Shown here in pieces: positions 42,561 through 55,900 of a stretch of DNA of 64,000 bases. The DNA lies in contig NC_070611.1 of assembly GCF_027172205.1 (NCBI RefSeq), forward strand, positions 60,011,979-60,075,978, written 5' to 3'. How positions within the stretch are numbered: the stretch's first letter is position 1; each line of letters starts with the position of its first letter. The notes below the pieces were generated by a model that ran no database searches, was not told the DNA's origin, and saw only the letters and a program-made list of their open reading frames with translations. Source of the stretch: Podarcis raffonei. Its lineage: Eukaryota > Chordata > Lepidosauria > Squamata > Lacertidae. The position numbers and the translations under genes are program-made.

Positions 42561-43050
42561 CCCTGCTGTTGGCAGATTACCTCATTTTCCTTTAAATTAA
42601 ATTGACAACTTGGAGAAATGTGCACTTCTTGCTATGCCACAGGAGTATTTGCTTTTATTTATTGAGTTTTTCTGTGTTTTGCCTTGCCTTGTAAGGCAGC
42701 CTAAATAAAATAAAAATATCAAAGGGCTGCAATAACAACTCGAGACTAAGACTAATTTTTCCAGGCTATCAGCTAAACTATTTTATATTTATGCTCCCTG
42801 TATTGTATTTATGCTCACTGCTGGGAATACTTAATAAACCAACATGTGTGCCGTGCTAAATAGGTGCCTATGAAAACAACGTCGACGACAAAAATCCTCT
42901 TATTTTTCCTCCACTTCTGCAGATGAAATCAAAGAATCATTCACATGGCTAGAGTAGCTTTCATTTGTGCTGAAATGTATTTTTGATACTGTGAGTGCTG
43001 TGGAACTATGGTGGCTCCTTAGAATGGGAGAGGGGTGGGGGGATGAGTTG

Positions 43051-44049
43051 TCATTCATCACCTGGTGGCTGATAGTTTGGGTGCTCAGCAAATATGAAAC
43101 AAAACCAAAGAGTCAACCCTCAGAGGCATTGTAATAATAATAATAATAATAACAACAACAACAACAACAACAACAACAATACCATTATTGTCATTGTAAA
43201 TCCTGTGTACCAAGAGATTTGCATACCTGTCTCTTCGTCAGCATGTATCTCTTTGTATAAAATAGATTCTACCCTCACTTAGTATGTGAATAGAGCAGAC
43301 ATATGAATTGGAAAAATGGAAAAAGGAAGATTCCTTCGAAAAACTGACTGGTTGCTTTTATTTGGTAAATTCATGATGTTCCTAGAAATTAATTTGATTA
43401 CAAAACAAGAATCGACACCGATCCTTTCATTTGCATTGCTGGTGATATGAACCAAATGAAGACGGTTTGGATAAAGAATTGATTCTATATTTATTGTTAG
43501 TGTCCAGAATAGTTAGCTAATGCCTGGTAATTTTGGATAATATTGTTACCCCCAACAAAACTAATAGTGGGCACTTATGATTCTATAGATAGATTTTTTA
43601 AAAATATCACTAGAAAATATCACTAGAAATTTTGCATTGGGGACTTTGAACCCTGCAGCAATTCAGACTGGAAACTGTTTCTCAGCTACAAACCATCCAA
43701 GTCTTGCACAAAACATTATTTGCTCCTGAATCTGCTGGCTCAGGACCCTTGTTGAATGAGAAGCAGCACTTTATGTGCTGCAAGGCATCTGTTGCATTCT
43801 TGGCTGCTGTGACCCAAGAAGTTCTCACGCACAACTGGCTTCTCAGATCAGGGGAGGTACCTCGTGCTGTGCTTTGCAATGTATGAAGCACCCAGCAGCT
43901 GGCAGGCATTTTGCTCTTCAAAAACAAGTTACAACAATCTGAGAGTTAAATGTGTTACTTACAGCATCCGGGGAATAGGTTCCAAACCCCAATACGGGTA
44001 TTTTGTTCCCATCATTCATTGTGATGCCACGGTCTTTGCTAAGTGCCAT
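43051..44049 (-). pseudogene. AKR1 duplicate reduced to exon 1 and exon 9
   Basis: A second AKR1 copy downstream of the complete gene. Exon 1 at 44049-43963 is open, 87 bp, ending GCT|GTAAGT, and reads [18 protein letters not shown] then VLGFGTYSPDA. About 870 bases further is an exon-9 equivalent at 43093-43051 reading FAEHPNYQPPGDE and TGA. Exons 2 to 8 are absent between them. The AG of the last acceptor has become AT. It cannot make a reductase, though exon 1 still has a promoter-side flank copied from the active gene (43.48-44.6 kb matches 56.16-57.9 kb). An unseen exon set elsewhere could rescue exon 1, which I think unlikely. Confidence 0.8.
43131..43181. repeat. Compound (AAT)n(AAC)n microsatellite
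   Basis: About seven AAT units switching to about ten AAC units, immediately upstream (minus-strand sense) of the exon-9 relic of the AKR1 duplicate. Confidence 0.93.
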
Positions 44050-44629
44050 TCCTGCTTCTGTGCTTGTTCAGTTCTAGGCTCCAGGCTGAAACTGATCAAC
44101 CCTCTTGTAGGAAAAACTCGAGTGAGAAGAATGAAGTTCCTGTTTCCAATTAAATGTCTTCTCTTGGCACGATAGGAGGGGAGTGTCTAAGCAAATGCCC
44201 TGAAGAAATGAGAGAGAAGGACGTGGACACTTCCTAACCTATGCCCAAATTTTTATGAGTAATTTTCAGCAGAATGTCCTTTGGTACACCAGCAGCTTTC
44301 ATTGCTGACTTCTCAGCATTGCTTTCACAGGATAGATAATAGCTATCTTCTTCCTGTTCTTCTTTGCCTTCCAATAAAGGAAAGCAGACGGGCGAGCAGA
44401 CTTAAGCATTTGTCCCACGCAGCGTTCAGGCACCCTTAAAAAACTCTTGTATTTTGATAGCCAAAAAATAAAATAAAGCCAAGGAATAAAAATATTATGT
44501 TTAAAACAAAATTTACATATATTATTGCTAATTTATATTTTAATTTATTATAATCTTTTAGCTAGCATATTGCCCTTTGTGTGTTACATAATGCCTGTGA
44601 AATATGCATTTTAAGGAAACATCTTCCTT

Positions 44630-44880
44630 AGATATGATGAAAGGGAAGTGACTAAGCCAGTGTTCTGTTGAAGCTAGAAAGAAGGGCAGGGACACTCCCT
44701 ATCTTGCTCCAGACTTTGGATTAATTTGATTCCAACGAAGAGTTGCAGTGCTTACCAATGGCACATGTTAACTATACCGAAGTTTCTTAATTTTCACCAC
44801 AGTGTCTTCCTAAACACCAATGGCTTTGATTGGTGACTTAGCATTGCTTTTGCCGGGCAAATGATAGTTGACTGATGGGG
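44630..44880 (-). pseudogene. Older AKR1 promoter-region duplicate
   Basis: This stretch matches, loosely but along its length, the segment upstream of AKR1 exon 1 at 44160-44345 and 56825-57000. Shared landmarks are GGGA(A)GTG..CTAAGC, the GGACACT(T)CC block and GCATTGCTTTTGC/ACAGG near the end. No exon was recognised. It suggests an earlier round of tandem duplication. Confidence 0.5.
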
Positions 44881-45228
44881 GAGAAAAGATTTCATCTCTT
44901 TATTATTAATATTGTTCTGATAAAACTATTTTGAGACCTGTCATAAACTTTGACATGTTAACTGTTAGACATGGGAGAAGTAGGCCTCAAAGCTAAGCAG
45001 ATCTCCAGGCAGAGGTATTGAACTGAAACAAATATACTCAGAAACAAAATAACCAATGAAATATGTGGAGGCGTCTGTTGACTTCATAAAGCAGAATGCT
45101 CAGTATGCCAAGGAGGGGGAAAAGGATGTAATAGACCCTCCAAATGTCCCTATTTTCCAGGGACAGTCCCAGATTAACAGAAGCCATGCTGGTTTCTGAT
45201 TTGATCCTGGAATGTCCCGCTTTTCCTT

Positions 45229-45564
45229 AAGGTAAAGGTAAAGGGACCCCTGACCATTAGGTCCAGTCATGACTGACTCTGGGTTTGCGGCGCTCATCTT
45301 GCTTTATTGGCCGAGGGAGCCAGCGTACAACTTCCGGGTCGTGTGGCCAGCATGACTAAGCTGCTTCTGGCGAACCAGAGCAGCACACAGAAACGCCATT
45401 TACCTTCCCACTGGAGCGCTACCTATTTATCTACTTGCACTTGACGTGCTTTCGAACTGCTAGGTTGGCAGGAGCAGGGACCGAGCAATGGGAGCTCACC
45501 CCATCGGAGGGATTCGAACCGCCGACCTTCTGATCGGCAAGTCCTAGGCTCTGTGGTTTAACCC
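45229..45564 (-). mobile_element. Sauria SINE 8
   Basis: Inverted copy between the AKR1 relic and the AKR1 gene. It begins GGTAAAGGTAAAGGGACC on the plus strand and ends in the head GGTTTAACCCC. Confidence 0.92.
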
Positions 45565-46909
45565 CTATTTTTAACGGAGGGTATGGAGTTACGCGATCCC
45601 CGAGCCAAGGAGATTATTAACTGTACAAACTTTAGAAGACATCTGAAAGCAGCCCTGTGTAGGGAAGTTTTTTAATTTTTAATGTTTTTATATATATTGA
45701 AAGCCGCCCAGAGTGGTTGGGGCAACCCAGTCAGATGAGTGGAGTTGGCGCCTATGCCTGAGTCATTTAGTCAAGATGCTGAAATTTCTCTATTAGCAAA
45801 CCTTAAGTTCACCAAATGGGACTACCCAGGATACCCTAAGGAGAAGACCAGGCTATTGCATTCCTATCTTTACAGTGTGGATACGAGTTCTGATTATGGC
45901 AATCCATGCTCAGATGAAAGCTGCCACAAATACAACTCTACCCTTCCTTGTCTTATTATTTCAAGCAGTTGTACCAATGCATATATTGCTAGATAAAGAA
46001 ATAGCATTGTTTGTTCTCTTTCTGACTAAATGGACTTTGCAGATGTACAGACAAAAGTACCTACATCTTTAGGTGACAGCCCCTTCATAGTGCCACAGTT
46101 TTCAGGAGTCCCCGGGCAGAGGGAATGACCAACAGTGTATTGGAGGAGGAACACAGGGGAATGTAGATCCATCACCTTTTCCACAGCAGATGCAATGGCC
46201 TCATCAGATGAAGTCATCGGATAACTGATGCAGCTTTCATGGTCTGACAAGTTAGTGATGTGGTAGAAAGGGTTTTGTTTGTGATGCAATAGATTAGCAT
46301 AGAATAAATTAGAGAATGGGAAAAACAATGTAGCAGAGGCTGTATACTTTCTTTTCTTTAATGAGGTTACGGCTTCACGATAGAGGTTTAAATGGTAATG
46401 CTTTTTTGCAAAATTGTATGCATTTCTACATGAAATCTATGGGTTGCCTGTCAGTTGTCTGAAGATGATTAAAGCTCAATCTGTTTAAAATTCAATAGAG
46501 TTATACGACTGTCATCAGATCCTAATGAAATATACTATATACTGAAGCTCTTTTGGGGTGTATGCATGCTGGTGTATATGAGGATTAACACAGTTGCCTG
46601 CATTTCTGGACAGAGCATATGGATGTACCTATAAGCTTCCACACTTCTAAATTTGCCACTCCAGCACAGGGAATGCTTTTTAAACCAACATGTGTGCAGT
46701 GGAAACAGGTAGCTCTGAAAGTGTCAACAACAAGGTTCCTTGTATTTCCCTATTTCCCCTTTACCAACAGATTAAAGCCAGAAATCATTTGCAAAGCTCT
46801 GTTAGAGTAGATTTAACTTTTGCTGAAACATATTTTTGATTCTGTGAGTGCAATGGAACTATGGTGGTTCCTAAGAATTGGAGATAAATTAGAGATGGGA
46901 GACGAGTCC

Positions 46910-46952
46910 TTATTCCACATCTGGTGGGTAATACTCTGGGTGACCAGCAAAC
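46910..46952 (-). CDS. AKR1 gene exon 9 and stop
   Basis: 43 bp after TTTCAG. It encodes [13 protein letters not shown] and TAA, the C-terminal tail, equivalent to human FASHPNYPYSDEY. The relic at 43051-43093 is its paralogue. Confidence 0.88.
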
Positions 46953-49900
46953 CTGAAACAAAACAAAAGAGAGTCAACACTCAAGGGTTGGAAGATGTAC
47001 AAGCAACAAAAATTGATCTGTTGCCAGCCATTGCCTCATGAGACCATTTCGCACAGTGCATTATAAGCTCCCAGAGTTTGCCATCAAATGCCCACCCTGC
47101 TGAAAATCTGGGAGGCTGAAAGTCAAAATGGTCCACCATATTACAATCTAAAACTTGAAATATTGGGATGATCATATGTCCATCTTCTCACTAGAGAAAA
47201 TAACCCCTAGATGATGAACACAGCCCTGGTTGCTGATCAAAGTGGTACAAAAGGGTTGGGTCAAAGGTCTCCCTCCTCTTCCCCAGCGCCTTTTCGAGAC
47301 TTTCAGGTAGGGGCAGAAGGACAAATGCTGTTTTGGGAGTCCCTTACTGGCAGTAATGCATGAGGCAGCCATCTTTCCCCCATCAAAAATGCTCCTGGGA
47401 ATGTCAACACATCATTGTATGGCATTGGTCTCAAGGGTATTTGGAAGCCTGTCTAGGGTCAAATAGGACTGGGATAGCTCAGTCGGTAGAGCTTGGAAAC
47501 TCTTAATCTGTGGGCCATGGGTTTGAGCCCCATGCTGGGCAAAAGATTCTTGCATTGCAGGAGGCTGGACTAGATTACCTCCGTGGTCCCTTCCAAGTCA
47601 ACAATTCTATGATTCTGCGACATGGACACTTGTCCATACACTTGCACCCCACTCCAACAATGCATGGGGCTTTCGTAGAAAGTTTCCACAGTTATTCCTT
47701 CTATAATTTCACCTAATTCTCTATGAAGAGAAGAGATGGATGCCAGATCTTTTCTTCCTTTTGCTCTCGCAATGTGAATTCTTGAGTGAACCACTTTTAT
47801 GTATCCATATGCACACTATTTACATATGACTTACATATCCATTTTTATGAAGCTCATGCTTTTGTGAAGGCCATCAATGGATTTCATATCCTCCTCAGAC
47901 AGCTGGAAAGTAAATGCCTGTCAGGGGGAGAAAATAAAATGCTGAGGTGCTTCTACCTCATGCCTTCTTTTTGCACCTCAGAGCTGTGCACCTTTTTCCA
48001 GCAACAGAGATACCAAAGCGAACTTTGCTACCACCTTCCAAAGTTCAATTCCTTCATTCAACAGCTTCAGTCCAGATGGCCTCCCATTGAGGGAATTTTA
48101 TATGCATAGTAATGTAGGTTTGCAATAGAACAGGAGTGGGGAAACGGTGGCCCCCCAGATGTGGATGGACTCCAACTCCCCATCAGTCTTCGCCATCATG
48201 TATGATGGTCAGGGATGAGGGAAGTCATAGTCCAGCGAAGGAAGTTCTTCATGCAGTGCATAGCTAAACCACTGAACAGTGACAGCCACCAACTTTAAAC
48301 ATTAGACAAATTCATGGTGGATAAGAATACCAAAGGAAGCTAGTCATGATGGTTGCACTCTGACTTCATGGTCTGAGGCAGTGATTCTTCTGAATACTCA
48401 CTGCTGGAAACTCCTCCAACTTCTTGAGTCCCCAAACCAAGATGTGCATCTTCGCTCCCGTACTCCTGCATGTGTCATGTGACCCGTGAGATCACAGTGT
48501 CCAAATGACCTGCTTTTTCGGTATTGTTTTTAAATGGATTAATATATACTGCTTTACCTGGGCATTTTCCTCAGTTCGCTTTCTGGTGTAGGTCTTCACC
48601 AGGACCACCAGGCCACGCTGCAGTTGGTAGCGAATAGCCACAAGAGCTGGGGTTTTGTTGTACTTCTTGGCGATCGCAACTAACAGAGGGTCTTCAAGCA
48701 GGGGAGGAGTGTTTTGATCTATCCTGCCGGAAAGCAACATGGAGAGAAGGTGTGTTTCTGGTGTCCAGAATATATATATCTGGCTCTAAAATTAATACAG
48801 TATTGTCCTAGTCCATCCAATATATGCTATGTAAATTGTATTTAAAGGTCAGTTAGCTGATTTGAACTAATTCATGTTTTAAGAGAGGTTTTTTCTTTGC
48901 TTAAATACAATCTGTATTGGGGGGGGGGCAGGCGGGCTAAGGCAGGAAAGAAAGGCCCAAAGAATCCTGTGTGCCTGCTGGAGAGTTGATGTTCAAATGA
49001 AATGGAGGATCCTGGAGGAATGCACAGCTCATTGTCTTGAAGGAGAACTCAATATTTGTTGCTGGTCCCACTTGTTAAAAATAAGCATTTAAGTGGCTTC
49101 CAATATAGATAAAAACAATACAATTTATAATTCTGAGACACACAAAACAATCTATGTAAAAAGAGAAATGCTATAATTATTTAAATGCAAGGCTGGGTGT
49201 AGGGCCCTTTCATCTCTCCCATTTTACTGCTTAAATCAACATTAAAGATAATGTAAACATGATTGAAAAACAGCACGGAATTTCAGAAGCAGAAATTATT
49301 AAATAGCCCCCTGCCTGCAACATTTAGAAACATTCGTTTGGGAGAAGTCAATCAGCTATATATATAAAAAAACTATCCTTCTTAGGTAGAATCTCAGTGA
49401 TTAAAATGAATATTCTACCCAGAATGTTATTTTTGTACCAAACAATCCCTGTGATCAGAGGACTTAAACAATTTAAAGAATGGCAGAGAACTTTAGAAAG
49501 ATTCATCTGGCAGGGCAGAAGGCCAAGAATAAAAATGAAGATTTTGGTGGATAAAAAAGAAAGAGGAGGCTTCGCTCTACCAGACATGAAGATATACTAT
49601 GAAGCTGCTTGTTTAACCTGGGTGAGAGATTGGCTAAAGTTGGACAACCCAGATCTCCTAGACCTAGAAGGCCATGATAACAGGTACGGGTGGCACTCGT
49701 ACCTGTGGTACGATAAAGTTAGAGTTCACAGAGGATTTCTAAACCATGCATTTAGGGGACCATTGTATGAGGTATGGGAGAGAAATAAAAATCTACTAAA
49801 AAGAAAGACCCCCTGGTGGATATCTCCAATAGATGTATTAACCATTAAGAAAATTAATATGGAAGGAAACAGATCTACATATGAAGAATTGCTTAGGAAA

Positions 49901-52900
49901 ACTAATCAAGGCCCAAAGTTAAAGCCATATGAAGAAGTGGAGAATTTACTGAGTGGATGGCTACAATATCATCAAATTAATGCAATATTAAAAGAAGATA
50001 AAAAGAGGATGGGATTTGAAGATAAAAAATCAAAATTTCACATAGATACTATAGAAAGCAAAAATAAAACAATGTCCAAAATATATGAGTTATTATTAAA
50101 TTGGTATACTAAAGATGAAGAGGTGAAGGAGGCTATGATTAAATGGGCCATAGACTTTGGTTATAATATAGAATTAGAAGCCTGGCAAGAACTATGGAAC
50201 GTGAACTTAAAATTTACGGCTTGTACGGCATTGCAGGAAAATGTATGGAAAATGATATACAGGTGGTACCTCACGCCGGTAAAACTGTCAAAGATGTACA
50301 AAATGAAAAATAAGAAATGTTGGAAATGTGGAGAGGTAGAAGGAGATCTTTTCCATATGTGGTGGAATTGCAGTAAAGTGAAAGGCTTCTGGGAATTAAT
50401 TTACAATGAGCTTTAAAAAAGTTTAAGTATACTTTTTTTAAAAACCCCGAAGCCTTTCTACTGGGACTAGTTGGAAAAGATGTTAAAAAGAAAGATAAAA
50501 ACCTATTCCTGTATGCCACGACAGCAGCAAGGACTCTGTTAGCCCAGAATTGGAAAAAAGAAGTAATACCAACTATTACTGAATGGCAGGTCAAAGTGAT
50601 TAATTATGCGGAACTGGCTAGAATATCGGGGAGAATAAAAGATCAGGATGAACAAAGGTTTTATGAAAATTGGAGTAAATACTTGGATTATATAAGAGAC
50701 AACTGTAAATCTTTAAAGACACTGGCAGGATTTGATTAACTTCAACATCTTATGATAAAATAGATGAATGTATAAAATACGTGACATAATGAAAATATAT
50801 GATACTTACCGAAGGGGAGGAAGGAAGTCCAAAGCTCAACAGAGCTAATGTTATGTATGAGATGTATTAATACAATGAATGTATGTTTGATGAAAACTAA
50901 TAAAAAATTAAGTTGAAAAAAACAACAACACTTCAGCAATGGGAAGGTTTCTGAGAATGTCTAAAATGGGAGGGGAAGAGCTTTGTAAATCTCTCTGTGG
51001 AATGAGAGATTTTGGCTTCCTCTCTTACCAACTTGCATCCCTTTGGGATCCCAGGACACTATATCCTTCCATGATGATATTGTTTGACTTGCAGAAAGCC
51101 AGCATCTTGCTTTGGTTCCGATAAGGATGGCATTCAACCTGTGGATTCAAAATCCCCCAACACAGCCCCAAAGTGAGAATTCAGATGAAACAAAGAATAC
51201 CGTGAAACAAAGGAAAGACCATGCTATTATTTCTTGAAATATCCATGTCAGAGGCACTTAAAACGCATGAGTCCGGCTAATTAAAAAGGATGATTTATTG
51301 CAAAGAACCAACGGAAAGTCCGGCAGCTGACTCCCGAGCAGCCTCCATAACAGCCTACGATGACTCGACTGGACTCTGGTTTCCCTTTCTCTTACTACGG
51401 AAGAAGCAAAGGAAGTATGTCTTCTTCTTGTGCTGCTTCTCCCTCTCTCTGTCTTGTAAGCCTCCCTTCTGGCTAAGTCTGTAGCTGATTGGCTCATGTT
51501 CCCTTTCTGACAAGCTGCCACTCTCTGTGGGTTCCCACACTCTATCTTCTCCCCCCTCACCAAGATCTTGTCTGCTTGTTTCCCTGGCAACTTGCATTCC
51601 ATTCTCTCCCTCCTCCTTCTATTCTGACTCTGCTGGAATGTGCTCTTCGGACAGCGGCAGATTCTTATATGAGGGTTCTACAATCCTGACAATCCAGTTG
51701 TTACTTTTCTTAACGTGTGTTGTGTTTTCTGATGTATCAGAATCTTTAGATGACCGTTCAAGCATTTGTGGTTTCCATTGCCACGCTCTTTATCCATGAA
51801 ATGTGTGTTAGCTGAAGATGGGGGACAGGGCTTATTCCCCCTCAATCTCCTGTCACTCCAGCCCTGTTGGAAATATCCTGGGCACACTGTCCTCCCTGCA
51901 GTGTCCCTATTTCTGCCCACTCACTCTCTGAATTTTCTATGTTGAGCAGAAAGGTCTGATTGGTTACATGATATTCAGCAGTGTCCAAGTGAATCTGGGC
52001 TGCTTGGGTGCAACAACTTTGCCTAGATGCCTAAATCAAAGGCCCCTCCCTCCCCACTTGAGAACTTCCAGAGTCCCCACAAGAGGCTGTGTGGGCCCTG
52101 ATGATTTGCAGGCCTCCTTCTACCTGATATGCTTGTTTCAAACATGATGGACTTCTCCACACTTTCTTTTGTCTGAGGATTCAGAGGTCTTGACTAAATG
52201 AGAACCCATTACTGGTTCCAGGAATTTAGGGGAGTCCACCCCACAACTCATAACCATATCTTCTTGTGACTGGATTGGCAACCTTATAGCCTTAAGCAAG
52301 TTTTTTCAGAGAATGGCTGTGTTTGTCAAAACAAAGGTCCTTTCACAATGACCACTTCCCACATCAAATGGGGGGCACCTTTTGTGTGGTCGTGCACATC
52401 CCCCCCCCCGGATCCCGTGTGGCTCCTGGCAGTACAACCGAGATTCAACCCCCCCAGGAAGGACACCTAGAGGTAGCCACCTACCTCTGCCAGTTACCCA
52501 ATCCCGCTGAACAATATAACACAACATGATGGCCAATAACAATGGCACTAAACACTATTTATAGACTAATACAGAGTACAGTATCATATGAGCACTGACC
52601 CAGAGCATATTTTCTACAGCGTTTATACTTGTTTACATGTAGGATTGGCTTGTTAAGAAATTGAACTGCATCCTTCTCATATTAATTCTTACAAGTCTGG
52701 CTGATGAAGAATCGATCAAGATTGGCTGATGAAGCATTGAACGAAACAGATTGGTTATCCGGAAACAGATTGGTTATCCGGAAACAGATTGGTTATCCGG
52801 AAACAGATTGGTTATCTAGCGATATTTGGTGACAGATTATGTATATATCAAACTTTTGAATTATTCTAGCGTGACTGGTGAAGAAGATTTAGAAACTTTG

Positions 52901-55900
52901 GTTGTAATTTCTGATCATTTGTATTAGTCTATAGTGTTTAGTGCCATTGTTATTGGCCATCATGTTGTGTTATATTGTTCAGCTTGTCTATATTGCAACA
53001 CAGGGGGCTAGTTACCAAATCCCAGCTGGGGAGGCGTTGCCAGGAGAGAGTTGGCCAGGTAAGGGGAGGGATCGCCCTGTCCACACAATAGTGGGCGGAA
53101 CTTATCTGGGAGTTCTCAGTCGGCTTCAGAGCTTCTCCCACCCTGCCTTCCCTCAGTTAAGCCTTCTTTTGCAGGCTAACCTCTTCTTCACAGGTATGTA
53201 GACGCTGCTACGTTATGGTCGCTGTTGAAGGGCTGGAAAGGAATTTTCCTGCATTGGCAGGTTTTGCCTTCCCCGTAGCAAAACGTCACAACTTTTGCGG
53301 TTTCAGGCCTTGGGCAGAATCCTTTAGTCTATCTTCCCTAAATTGGGGGGAGGGGTTTGAAGCGGTGACCCATGCACCCCCTGCGGTGGCAATCCCAGGG
53401 TTCCCCGTTAAAGGGGTTGTTTTGAGGGGAGGCATTGGCCATACGCCAATAGGTTGTCATTGCTCTCCCTTGCGAGGGTGGCGAAATGGGGGGCGGGCTC
53501 TCTGCTTGAACAGACGTTCTCCAGAGCCAGCCCAATCCCCACACATTCTGGATAACCCTGTTGTTCCACAGATCCCTGGCTGGGGACTGGGAGGGAAAAA
53601 CGCCCAATGCCTAAGCCAAGGTCTCCCTACATATGAAGCTTTAATAAAGTTGTGGCCAAATTTTAATCCCATAACATGTTGTCTTTAGTCATTATTCCAC
53701 TCGGGAGTTGCCCGGGGTTGGGGGGTCTCTGCCTGTCCGTGCAAAAAGAGCTTAAATAAAGAAGCTTTCAACAGTGTTTGGAACAAACCCCTACAAAAGG
53801 CGATTACACTTGACCTGGTTTATCACTGGCTTGTATTTCAATCCTGGCTTGTTCAGGATCATTTCCAGCTGCTTACAGGTGAAGTTGGACACTCCGATGG
53901 ACCTCACCAAGCCAGCATCTTTGCACGCCTCCATTGCCTGGCAAAGAAAACACGACATGTTTGTTGAGTGGTGTTTGCTGAATAGCTGGGACCACACTCC
54001 CCCCCCCCCCCAGATTAAGATTAGAGGCTAACTCATATACTCCCAAGAGTGTGCAATAATTCACCAGCTCTCATAGGAGCCATTGTGTGAGTCATTGTTC
54101 TGGACATGCCTCTTCTGGTGGAAGGCTACTGTGCTCTGTATCTGAATTACTCAAGGGCTGGATTTCCTTATCCCAGGCACCTACCTCCCATGTCTGCCGA
54201 AGATCTACATTGTCAAAAATTGTTTTTTTGTCTTCTCCTGTGGGAAGTAAATCTGGTCCAGGCTGGAAAAGAAGGAGGCGGAGGGAATAAGTGCAGGTCA
54301 GGCCTAGAAGTTCTCTTTTCTCTGTAATACTATCTAATACTAATGAACAGTGATAGAAAAAAGGGAATGAAACATGCAATTGCCGATGTCACAATGCAGG
54401 CATCTGTGGGAAACTCAAATCACAAGCACCACATTTCACATTCTTGTTTATTCAAGAGGGATGCAGTGCTATTTTAGCCAGGAAAAAAATATTTACATTG
54501 CAATATTAACTCAGTATTGTCTCTTTTAATCCAGAGGTGGGGAATCAGTGGATCTCCAGGCTTTGGTGGCCTCCAAGTCCCATCAGCTGCAGCCAGCAAG
54601 GACAATGATCAGGGATGATAGGAGTTGCAACTGAGGAACATCTGGAAGGCCACAGGTTCCCCAAACATGCTTTAATTCTTTCTGTGCCCCATAGAACAAA
54701 CTGTCTTCCCTCTCTGTACAGGTCTGTCTCCCCATCTCTCCAACCCTTTTTATTCTTCCCTCACTCCCTCGCCAAGTCCTGCTATGCAGATGATTTCTTT
54801 CTTATGATGCCCATGTAGTTAATGTCATCAGTATATGAAAATGTTTTCTTTAACTGGGATGGTTTCTCCCCCAAATCTGGGAGCGATCATTCTTTGATTG
54901 AGATATGGTTTAGCAGAGAATTGTCAGCATCTCTAGGAAATGACAAATCTCAATGTTCCTTGAGGTTATCAAATATTTTAGTAGTCTCTCTCTCTCTCTC
55001 TCCCCCCTCCATTCAAATATTGTACTCAATACTTGCATTATGACATCAATAATTATTTACCTTCAGAGAATATGGATTGTGAATTATGAACAGATCCATG
55101 TGGTCAAACTGGAGTTTCTTCAGCGATTCTTCTATGCATTTCCGAACCAGCTCTGGGCGGTGGAAGGTACTCCAGAGCTGTCAAAAATATAAAGAGATTT
55201 ATATTTTCACACAGCCATAGAGTTTTCAGGTCTCAGACAATTTAGCTGCGGCTGATGACTATTCTGGTGTGCACAGTGTTAAGGGCAAACTCAAATATTG
55301 TTCTGAAAAGTATGCTGAATTGCTGTGGTGAGGTAAAGTAATTAAAAAAACCATTACTGCTAATAAACAATATTTTTACCATTTATTTATTAAATTTCTA
55401 TATTGCCCTTCATCAAAAGTTCTCAGGGTGGTACACAAGATAAAAGCACAAATAAATAGTCAAAACAGAATCCCTCCTCCCCCAAACAGGTTTAAAAAGG
55501 GTGTAGAATATGAATCAGCCCAAGGCCTGGTTGAAGAGGAACATTTTCTCCTGGTGCCTAGAGGTGTATAATGAACCTCCCTGCAGAGAGCATTCCCCAA
55601 ACGGGGAGCCATGCAGAAAAGGCCCCGTTCTCGTTTTGCTGCCCTCCGAGCCTCACAAGGAGGAGGCACATGAAGAAGAGCCTCAGAGGATGAACATAGA
55701 ATCTGGGTAGGTTTATATAGGGAGAGGCATTTTGCTCTGATTTTGTTAAATAATGTCTGTGAAATATGCAATTGCATCATGATGCAGGCACTATATTCTA
55801 CCCTTTAAAATAAAAAATAAAAAATATCAAACTCACTTTTCCAGTGTAGAAAATGTCTTCCCTTTTTACTGTTCCATCTGAAATCTTCGCACGAACGGCC

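Noticed and set aside
43131-43181. Asn-rich frame from a trinucleotide run (also 23808-23880)
   Set aside because: Microsatellite translation only.
47470-47541. Possible tRNA-Lys gene
   Set aside because: The A and B boxes and anticodon region are recognisable but the acceptor stem does not pair and a CR1-like tail follows, so it is a SINE.
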